Shown here: positions 49,801-61,800 of the stretch, piece after piece
Numbering within the stretch: position 1 is the first letter of the stretch
Layout: every line of letters starts with the position of its first letter
Origin: Stenopsyche tienmushanensis
Taxonomy: Eukaryota > Arthropoda > Insecta > Trichoptera > Stenopsychidae
Length of the DNA: 64,000 nucleotides
NCBI GenBank assembly: GCA_008973525.1
Contig: WACJ01000521.1
Location: 62,001 to 126,000 of the forward strand
Direction of reading: 5' to 3'
The notes under the pieces: model-generated
The model's input: only the letters and a program-made list of their open reading frames with translations
The model's database searches: none
What the model was told of the DNA's origin: nothing
Position numbers and translations under genes: made by a program

Positions 49801-52800
49801 CGAACCATTTTCTTTTCACTTTTCGCATATTGGACGAGGCGAGAATCGATCGCCGACAAATCCGCCCATCGCCGGGCGCCCAAATCGAATGAGCCGCCTT
49901 TCGGGGATTTTTGGCGCTCAAATCTTTTGACGTGTCTATCCGCCCTTAATTCCCGACGATGTTGTCACGATAAGCGTCGGACGCCACAAATTTGGCATTG
50001 GGCGGATCATCTTGAGTCCGTGAAGTGTCAGATTTGATTTCCGGCGAGGAAATTTCATCAAATAAAATGAGGGTCAACATTGGATGGCCGAGATGTTATT
50101 ATGAGCGCGCCCGACGGGGGACTCAGATATGAATCCCTACGCCTTATATGAAGTTATCGAATTTCTGCTCGACGTCCGAGCCTCCCCCCATGGAGCTCCC
50201 TCCGATTTGGACCCCCACTGACTGAGCAGAGATAGGTGAATAAGGACACGGATACATTCCGACGTAAAGTGGGTCGTTTGTGTGGGCTTTCTGACGTTCC
50301 CTAATGTGCGATTCGGGACGATGCAAGAAGGCAGCATTTAAAAAAATATGTCTCGGTCACAATTCAATATAAAATGAAGTGCATCCAAAAAAATATTTTA
50401 TCGCTTTTGCTTCTATAAGAACGCTTAATTAATAAATACTAATCAAAATTGCATACTTAACCGAATATGATGCATCGTATGTACTCTAATGTTAACCACT
50501 TTGATATGGTTTTTATCAGGGTTTCGAACCAGAACAAAACCGAAAATAAACAATCAATAAAAATATTGATTTTAATACATAAGATCTACTGTACGCTAAT
50601 TATACTATACTTATATTATGTAAGAAAGTGCAAACAATAAGTTGACAAAGTTTTATCACAATCGAACGAACGGTATGGCAGCGCATTAAATACGGACAAA
50701 CAAACATTAATTTTTATATAATAAACTATGCTTATGTTACTCACGAAATCTTTAACAATAAGTACACAAAGTTTTATTGCAATCCGATGAGCGGAATGTC
50801 AGCGAATTTCGAACGAACAAAACCCAATTCATTTTTATATATTAGAAGAAGATATAAACAAACATACAAACATTGATTTTTATATTTAAGATCTACTGAA
50901 AGTTAACTGTATTATACCTATATTATTTGAAAAAATGCAAACAATAAGTTGGCCAAATTTTATCGCAATTGAATGAACGATATGGCATCGCATAAAATAC
51001 GAACAAATATTTTTTTTTTGTATATGAGATAATACTTATGTTACTTGCGCAATCCTTAGTAATATATAGACGAAATTTGATTGCAATCTGATGAACGGTA
51101 TGGCAGAGCATTACATACGAACAAACAGATATTAATTTTTATATATTAGACAGACAGTTATAAAATCAACAATTAAATCACCTACAGCTACATTATTAAG
51201 AGTTTCAGTTAGTCTTTAAGTTGTTTTAAATAACAATCAACAAGATGGCAATGGCAAAAGTTTACGCTTACTTTTCTTTGTATGTCCCTCACGCGCAATT
51301 CGCATTTACTAAATCCGAACGTTCATGTGTAACGCCCTAATACGCGAGCAAAGGATTTAAATCAAATATCTAATATAATCTTATGCAAATGGCCACACCA
51401 ACAGACTATTTAATTTTATGTTTAATTCTTGAGAATTCAGGCTAATAAAAGAATAAGGGAAGCAAAATAACAATCGGGGATTTTATTTTCCGCGCTTAAA
51501 GTTATGGTTATTGGTGGAATTTATTTCGGGGTACTAAAAAAAGCGATTAAAGCATGCTTGTTAATTTTAACGATGTAGGGTTGACCTCCCCTGCATTAAT
51601 TGCCAGCGACACGGTTTTTTTTATATCAACGTAAGCCGCTTAAGTTAACACAGATAAGTGAATGCAAATTACTACAGTTATCATTCGCACGTTAACAATT
51701 GATGCAAATGCGCCACGCCACAGATTCTCAACATGTTTTGTAGTAAATTCATAAATAATATATGCATGTATAATTTTATCAAAAAAAAGTCATCAGTCAT
51801 GTTTTATATCATTATCTGCTCGCCTTTAACGTTTTCATGCGGAGCCATTCATAATTTAGAACGTCAGATGTTCTTTCGTCAATAATGTATGAAGTGTGTT
51901 TGTACGCATTACACCATTCGTCATTGTCACATGAATGGTACCACTTTTATTTCGGCTCGCCTAATGTATTTTGGGTTTGAACTGTATTGATGTGTGTATT
52001 TCAAACATTTGCAGGAGCTCAGCAACACCATCAAAGGGCGAGGCACCATCAAAGGGCTCAAATGCGATTTGACTGAAGAAAGTGACATCCTGGCTGCGTT
52101 CAGATGGATCAATACGAGCTTCGGCGGCTTGGATATCCTCGTGAATTGTGCGGGATTTATTGGAAACAAAACAGTGCCGGCTTCCCTGATAGGTAAATCG
52201 AGTTTTGGATTAGAAAATAAAGTGGCAATCCAGATAAGTAGCCATGGGAAGAAAGATGCAAGCGTTCAATTGAATGTAGAGTAAATGCTATCGAGCTCTG
52301 GGGAGAAATTTTCAGAAGAGTTCTCTTCTGTGTGGAGAATTGATAATTTATGGTGGCAAACATTCGTTTTTCTCCATTTTATTCTCATCCACTTCTTATA
52401 TCACTCGATGCATTGGGGTGGATTAGTTTTATCTCCATCCTTTGTCTGTTTCTTTCTTATTATCTATCATGACGTTTGGTAAATTGATGTAAATTATCTA
52501 TATATTAATGCTAAAAATTATAACAGCTAATGACACTGTAGCGGGGGGGAATGCTTAGCTGATTCCCACTTCTGACACCAATGTTGCGTGACGGAAACAC
52601 TCTCGTCCTTCTCCTCGTGACTCCCACTTCTTCAGAGTGACTTCAGAATTAAATTTACACTGATTAACGGCGTCATTACGTTAGTACCTGTAGGTAGTAC
52701 CAGGCGTTTATTTTGGCAATTAAGCCATGAACAACAGTCCTTCTATTATCACGAGACTTTAAACACAATGGAATTTATGCACTAAAAATTAAGCTATGTT

Positions 52801-55800
52801 TGTGTAATATATAATAAAATAGGCAAGCTACTGGTATAGTGGTTGCTTTATGTTGCGTGTAAATGCGCGCATAGTATAAAGCAACGCGGCGCATGCGCGT
52901 AACCTCTGATATGTACGATAGACACGAAGATATTACTAACGAATCTCTTACTTTTTTCAACCAATTTATGGCTGGAGTTTCACTTTTTGTGACGATCAAG
53001 CCAATGAAATTTATATACTGCAACTATATAAGTTTCATTTAGAAATCTTCATCGCAATTAATTAATGCTAAAGATCTATTAAATTCACATTTAACCAGTT
53101 ATATGATAAATAAGTTGTTACACGACACACTGCATGGAATCCATTCTGGACAAAATATCTTTGCGATAGTCCAAAAACTTGTCTACCATCATTAAATATA
53201 ATATTATAATATTATGCGTGTATATCTTGCTCAATCAAGGAAATCAGATAGATTTCGTCGTCAATGTAGTTTCTTCTTCTTTCAGCTTAGGGAAGTAACG
53301 CTGAAGTTAGTTTTCGAGGGATTCGAGATGTTCAGTAATCTCTTCCTTCAAATTTTCATCCATTTCACCTTCAGATTCATCTACCATACTGCAGAGTTTC
53401 TCGAAAATGGCAATGTTTCCAGGATTTTATTTCTTCGCCAGTTTTGCAGCTTGGATAAAAATGCCCCGAGATTATCGTCAAATGCGATAATATTCGTTTC
53501 CTTTCCCTGAAGTTTTAGGTTAGTCCTATTTTGCTGTTCTGTTATATCTACTAGATATGTTACTCTTTTCTACTATGTTTTGTCATTAAAGTATACCAAA
53601 TGGTCATGTTTCTCTTGCACTTCCAGGAGCAACTTGATTTCATACACAATTCACAACATTTCCTTTCGACAACCAGCGTATTGTGTACAAAAGAAGAACC
53701 TCGTGAATCCATGTTTTTGCAAAATTCTTTAAACAAGCGGGTGTTAATAGCTCAAGATTTGATGTAATTAATGATGTTTATCAGTTAATCAAGTACCTCT
53801 TGCAGAGGAGTTGAAAGAGACTTACTGGCAAGGGCATACAGGTGAATCATGCAGTTTGCTACCTTTTTTTACTTTTTTCTGAAAGCCCAATTTTAATGTA
53901 ATTGAAAAAACTTATTTCTTTTATCCAATCGTCTTCACTGTTTGTAGAAGTTTCAAGTTCACTACAAATTAGGAACTCTTCTTTGATATCATCTGAATGC
54001 ATATATTTCACGAAGACAAGCAACTGAGCACATGAGCTTACATCTGTTGATTCACCAACTTGAAAAGAAAACAATGGTACAGGGTCTGTGTCGTTAGACA
54101 TTAATCATATGTACGGCTAGGGACTAAAACTCGCAAAATTCCCGATTTCCCGACAAATTATTTATTTCCGTCGCTGCAGATGAATATTTATATATTATTA
54201 TACTTCGATGTAATTCATAATTATATTACGAAGGAATACAAAAATTTTGAACCACGTATCTATTATATTTCATATCGAAATTCCCATTATTAGAGTCGAG
54301 GGGTAGTAAATACATCATCGGTAGGGAAAGTTTAATATAACAATTTGAATTCAATTGAATGTCTCGATTTAGTAGCCTTCGTTTAGTAGATTACGTTTAC
54401 TAATCACGTGATTCATGAGCACCTAAAGCTGTCCGGGATCCCGGGATCTCGGAATTGAATTCCTTATGTACAGCTATGGTACATATGTTGTATCATTCAT
54501 TTTGCATTCTGCTGAATTGATTTAATGAATTATTATTCGATTCGAATATATTAAGTTGGTCTGAATGAACTATGCAAAGTTCATGGAAAGGAAAAAAATG
54601 GGGGCAATTAAATTTTATTAGCAGCCCGAGGGTATTGTAGCTTCATCAATTCGCGCTGAAGGTTTATATATTAATGCTCCTAGTAGCAATAATATTTCAA
54701 GGATCACTTGGGATAAACGCGCAGAGTCGGAACTGAAAATGGCTTTCCATTTATATTATTGGATAAAGAGCAATTAACATTAATACAGTTCGTGAACTTT
54801 TGCATAGTAAAGTTCACGGTCGTAAAAAGCTTCAGCTCTTATAAAGGTCGCTTTCCGGTCTTCGGCGTCGTTTTATGGAAGCATCAAAAGTGCGGCGGAT
54901 GTCCTAAATCACACATCCTCGGGATATAATCCCGGAGAGCTCCGCCGCCGAAGATCGGGAGTCTCGTCTCGTTCCCGCGAGAAATATGAAGAAGGGCATC
55001 AATTGCGTCTCGGTGCTTTTACGACCCATAAAGGCAATGATAAGGCATGGTCCTGGAAGACCAGCTAGATTGCTACAGCAATTCGAGTGTCTTTTATTAC
55101 CTGCTATTGGAATCTAATGCGTATGGCGTCGACTTGATCACAATAAACGGCTATTGTACACATTTTTTCCATTAAAGTGACATCGGTCTGCGCCATTTCA
55201 TCTTGTTCCATTAAATTTTTTGTGGAGCAGCGTCTTTGTCCCGCACGAATTGCTCCCCGTGCCGATCTCCACCGGACATTGTTTGCAAAGCAAATAAAAC
55301 ATCCTACGTGTAAATAAGAGGAATTCGTCCTTTTGTTTGAAACAAAAATAAATGGGAAATGCGTGACCCAAATATGTATCACGATAATGTCCCACAAATA
55401 TATATTTACACTGCACATAACCATTACGACCCTCTGGATGTTTGCACTCCACCCGCTATTGACGCAATTCATCCAGATTTAATTTGATATTTTAAAGCGC
55501 CGACATGATTTTAAAAGCAGAATGGGTTAACTTTAAGTCTAAATAATGTGCATTTTTATAGGACAAAGACACCTTCGGCTTGCATCCATTAATCTTCATC
55601 CGGATAGAATCTCGCCCATTGTACCAGACACATTTTTCTTATTTCATCCATACGGCTTCATGGACGATATTCATCCAGGCATATCAAAGATTTGATTTTT
55701 AAATATGTTACAAATTTACATTAGAATAAAATGTTTATATAGTTGAATCTTGAGTGATTTTTTTAAGTTCCAATAAATTTGGCATATCAGAAGTACTAAT

Positions 55801-58800
55801 ATTAGGGAGACCCATAAGTAATCAATTATTTTGAGAACGTGTCGTTACATGTTAGTCGTCGACTAGAATAGACTCTAAACCTCATTTATTCACCAACAGA
55901 TAAAAGTAAACTCGTTATCTACACCATGCTGGACACACAGCCGCCAGAAGAACATATTCGTCATCTTATGATCTTCCATTTTAAAATGGGTTGTAACGCA
56001 ACACAGACATCTAAGTCAAGTGGCAATTTTAGCAAAGTGGGAGACCTACTGAATTCGATACCGAGCTGCTGAAATCGCTAGTGGATTCAGATCCAAAATT
56101 AAGTATGACAGAAATAATATCAAGACTTGGGACTGTTTGGTCAACAGTGCAAAGACACTCGTATTGGCAAAAATTACAGAGAGGGTGTTTGGATTCCTCA
56201 CCAATTGTTCGACACAAACAGGGATCAACGACGAAGTTGCTGCACATAACTAGATACCTTAACGAGCAATTCCTATACCAGCTTATAATTTGTGATGAAA
56301 AATGGATATTATACGACAAAGTTAAAATAACTACGCAGTTTCTTTCAACTAATCAACCGGCTGTACCAAGTCCTAAACCTTCTTTGATTATAAAAAAAGG
56401 TCTTTTTGGGCATATGGTGGGATTGTGGTAGGATAATACAAACTAGGAGAAACTCTCAATGCACAATTTTTTTGCTCATAATTAGACAGAGTAAATGCAA
56501 AGTTATTAGAAAAACATACAAATTTCGTCAACTGAAAAGGCGTGATATTGCATCATGATAATGCCAGACCCCATGCAGCTAAAGTAACCCAGGAAAAATT
56601 AGGGAACTCAATTGGGAACTGCTACCTCATCCACTATATTCGCCAGATATTGCGCCGCCTGATTATTATTTTTTCAAAGTTATAGGTACTCCATTGAAAA
56701 TAAGACCGTAACATTTTTTTTCCTTTTAATTCGAAATAATTGATTACTTATGGGTCCCCCTATTATATATGGGCATTTCTCAGTAAACTTGGCAAGTCGT
56801 TCTAAGGAAGTTGTCCAGGCCACTTTATTGTTTATATATTGATCAAATTTTATTTAAAGAATAGAATAGATAACCTGGTTAATAAAAAAAGCGTTGAGTA
56901 TTTTCCGAAAAACGATACAGAGGATTGTTGTCCATGTCAAGAGACTGTGTATTTAAATGAAATATATGGTTTTAGTAGCAAAATTAAGGTCTTAATATAA
57001 TAACATAGTCTCTAAAATCTCCATAGTCTTAGATGCTATATTCGCTTGTCCGCCACTTATCATCCGTACAAATCCACTTGTCTCTTAGGACCGCAGCATT
57101 GAGTATGAAGCTTATATTTAACACTCTCGCTATCCGTCTCTGTCTCTCTCCGAGCTCAACGCACAAGAGTGCTCTTTCTGAATCACTGGAATTCGCTCGC
57201 AAATACGCGATCATCCTATTATACAGGTTAAAAATCGTGTAATATTGTTCAAATAATCAAAAATTTTGATTGATTCCTAAAGTTATTGTTTTATTGAACC
57301 AAATCTAAAGCAATTATATCGCTTTGGTGATATATCAGGGAACTGTTTTTTGAGCGTTATAAAAACGTTTTTGATAAATAAAGTTAATTTAAATTATAAA
57401 TACTTTATAAATTTTGGAAATGAAACAATAAATTTCCCTGTCTGTACAGGATGCGGCAGGGATATTTCCTTATTTTAAATTGGCACCCTAAAGTGACCAT
57501 TATTCTGATAAGATTTAAATGGTATTCATTCGAAAGAGCATGATCTATTGTTTTTTGTTATATAAGGATTGTCTTTAAATGCCCTTCTTTAACAAATGTA
57601 AGATTTATCGTAATTCAATCCACAAATTGTCGACAATCGTTCAACGATTCGACATTATTCAAATATCAAGCAATTATAGATATGTTTATCAATGAGAAGC
57701 ATTAAAAGCTACGTGCTTTTAAGCTTTAAGCTGCAATATTATTAATGAGCATCAATTAAATCCTTTATTTAATATTGTGGAAAATTTATAAGCGACTTTT
57801 TGCTTACGGTCTAATCTCACGCAACGTCAATTTTAATGTGAAATTAACTTACTACCTACAATTTTATGTGAGAACATAAATAACAATTATGCCATGAATG
57901 CACATGAAAGTGCAAGCATATATGTACTTTAACGAGTCGTTCTTAATTTTTTGATGAATGGATTTAATAGATCATTTTGTCGTCTTTTGGTCGTTAGCTC
58001 AAAGGTTGATCAAATGTTTTGATGTATAAATTCGCTTTCAGCTGTAGATATTTGCGCAAATTTGTCCACAGACTGATCGTCTAGGATTAAATAAATGTTG
58101 TCATTAGCATACATGGCAATTTAGATTGGCACGTATGCAGATTTAAGTTTGCTTTGGTTGTAAAGTCAAGTGTCGCATAATTTTGTCTAGACAGTCTAGA
58201 CATTTGGACCATTTGCTCAATCCGAGACGCCCAAAGACAAAGAGCCATTCCCATAATATGCTTTGAATGATTGAGGTGTGATGAACGCTTTCAGACGGTT
58301 CGACAAATGATTGGCGATCAGTCCTGGACACGAATGTCCTGGCGCTCAGCATCTGTACCAGGGAGGCGCTCAAATCCATGCGGCGAAGAGGCGATAATGG
58401 CCACATCATTCACATCAACAGGTGAGGACCTTTTCTTTGTCCAGCCAATTATGGTCAGGACTGGCCTGCGCTTTTGAGTCTCACGTTTCCTATCGTTTAC
58501 GGGATGGGCGTCCCGGGGGAGCGGATTAATTCAATCGATAACGCACGCCCGCCTCGCACCCACACACTCTTCCAGCGACTTGAAACTTCAAAGGTTCACT
58601 AATTAAGACTCGAAGTAATCCTATTAGGCCCAATAATTGATGATATTATCGGCGAACCTCGATAATTAACAGCCGCAATGGTCCGGGGGCCACCGATAAT
58701 AATAATGGATCGGATATGGAGTCTGATATTCGAGGCTCTCACAGAATATAATCCTTAACAGAATGTATCCATTTTTTCTCTTAAATTAATGCCGAAACGC

Positions 58801-61800
58801 AAAGAAATTTAAGACAAAAAATTAGCCTAATCGAATTATTTATAATACAGTCCATAATGGATGCCAATGGGAAAAAATATCAAATTAAATAGACATTATA
58901 TTATCATCAATCAATAACTGTTTTGCTCCTTTAATGAGTATGCACGCACGTGTTGTGTTTAGCGCTCCACAGTGCTTTTTTCAATGTCGTTTCAATTGAA
59001 ATTGATCTTATTTGAGACACCACTATGGGTCCCAAATGTATTTTGTCCTTTCCAAAAAAATTGCATTTACATCGGCAGTGCCAAAAATACGTGCCGTTTT
59101 TACACTTTTGTTTAGAAAAGCTATAAAAAAAATAAGAGGTGTAATGGATTTTTGCCATACGCTTTAAAAAAGTCATTGTTCAGTGTATTCTGACAAGTTT
59201 TGCTGTCTGGATATTAACAATTTTGGCAAAAAAGTGCAGAAAGCGGTTTGCCAGATTTACAGGTTGTATCCAAGAAAAGTGATGTTTTGTGGGATTTTAA
59301 AAGGATCGTTCATTTTGAATTACCGTCAAATAATGAATTGATTGCTTCAAGCATTTGCATTTGTTTCTCGTGCTAAAACAGTTTTTGGATACCAAAAAAA
59401 TTGAATTTGGAGGATATTAAAATTGATTTTCTTTGTTTTTTATTGCTTTTAAGTCGAAGAATTGTTATGGCAAGTTTTAAAACATTCAGAGGAAGAATAT
59501 ATTATTGATTAAACTCGCGTTGTTTTTTTATTATTACGCCTATAAAACGAATTTTCAAAGAAAAACGGCACGTATTTTTGGCACAACTGATATATAATTA
59601 ATCAAAATTTTTATTTTGTGGTTGAAATCACTGGTTTTTAACAAAATTTCTTCAATCTAAGTACAAATTAATAATCATTCAACATTATTATATAGTATGA
59701 AGATATTAAAACTTTCATCTAAACACAAATTTTGAAAAAAAATATTTCGTTTTTTTTGCATTGTTTTAAAGTTTAGACTTTTAAAAATATATACTCCAAA
59801 TAAATTTTACAAAATTTTGATTACTTACGGAGTTATAGCTATTTTAGTTGCGCGGCAACTAAGCCGGTCCTACCAGAATTAAATCTTTAAACGCGTTTTT
59901 CACGAAACTACTTTTTTCAACACAGTTGACATGATATCTCAAGTTTTAATTAATTGATTTACTTTAAATTTAGCATAATTTTTTTCAATATAATTTTCTA
60001 TCGTTCCTACCAGATTTGTATTAAAATTTTATTTTTTAATATACTAAAACTGAAAAAATATGCCCAATCGTCTCAATTAGGACACGCTTTGTTTTAACTC
60101 TTTGCACCTTTACTAGTCTATGTTTTTATTTTTTTTTTGTATATTATATAGTGTAAATGCTGTCTATAAAATGAAAAGATTGTGCAGTTAAACGAACAAG
60201 TTGGATGATAAGAACTTCCAATCAAACGAAGTAATCTTGGATAATCCTCGGCGAGAATAAATGTAAAAATATGGATAACGAGCGCCATAACTGCAACGAT
60301 AACGAGCACCATAACAACTTGGAAGTCTTTTATCCTAGACGGCACCAAAAAGTATATTACGACAATGGATGTGGGGAATCGTAGAAGAGATTTTCTACGT
60401 AGTCCTTACGACCTCAATTACCCACGAGAGACTTGCATTCGAAGTTACAACCATTAGCGTGCTGAAATGAAGCCGTTTTTTGAATTTAATTTTGACGGCG
60501 GGGTGAATTAGGGCGTGTTTATAGATGTACAGTTTCTCATTGCCTCCCCCTATATAACGATCTCATTTATTCTGATAGTTACATTCGGGTGATTTAATTT
60601 CAGCTTGGCTGGCCACAAGGTACCATTCTTCCCGAGTACTCCTCTAGGACTGTATCCTGCGAGCAAGCACGCGGTCACCGCAATCACGGAATCTCTTCGT
60701 GTGGAACTGATCGCACTAAAGAGTAAAATCAAAGTCACCGTAAGTCTGATTACGACCTTCCTTTGATCAATTTATTTTCGGATATAGACGAGAGCCGTCG
60801 GAGGATTCGCTAAAATTGTTCAGCGGTTAACAATTCCAAACTCGTTAATATTCATGAAGCATCCTGGAACGTCCCCGGCTCTTTCGTTATTGTTTAATTG
60901 GAAATTATAGCATATTTTCGGATTTTATTAAGGATCTACGCATTGAAATGCCTCGCGGTCGTGTATTTTCATTGTCGCCTTTCGGCGGCGTACAAGCCGA
61001 CTTGGCCCCCAATAATTGACGGTTTAATTGTCGCTCTTCCAGAGTATAAGTCCAGGATCGGTGGACACGGAGATGACCCGAACATTTGCCACAAACGTGC
61101 TCGGAATATCGGGAGAGCTTAATGGAGACCAGTGCTACTTTAAGCAGCTGATTCCGGAAGACATCTCGGATGCTGTAATATATGCTCTCAGCACTCGCCC
61201 CAATGCGCAGGTACGTGATTCTGTGGTAATTGATTAGATCAGGTCCTCTCAACCAGCTAAAAAGAAGGTCCCGCTCCAATTTGCAAATTCTGCTATCGAA
61301 AATTTCACTAGACTAGCTTACGTCGACAAGATGGAAACGAACTTGACGTGCAACTTGACTTGCTTGCTCAACCATCTTAACCATCTTAATAGATATATCA
61401 AAAAGCAAATTTATCAGATTTAAAACAATAATAATTTACATAAGATACACCAACATTAAATTTATCCCGAGAAAATCACTGTTTGGTGTGTATTTAAGTC
61501 TGGCTTTGGAATCATTGGAAACGTTTAACTAACCACCGATTTAACGCCTTTAGATTTATTCCTTTAAGATTATCTTATATAGCAAATTTATGCGTATAAA
61601 CTGCAAATAATTAATGCCCTCAAAGGTAACATAACGAACGTTATTCATGAAATTCAGCCAAATTTATGCGACAAAGTTAACAAAAATTTTACCTCTCAAA
61701 TATATACCACCAAGCAAAATTATGACAAAAACTTGAACAATATTAAATATCATAATTAATGCCATAAAATGTTCTTTTAAATACAAAAAAAATTAAGTAA

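Noticed and set aside
49687..50037. 116-codon plus-strand frame in SDR G intron 1
   Set aside because: No motif, no paralogue in the window, and overlapping open frames on the other strand. GC-richer DNA alone explains it.
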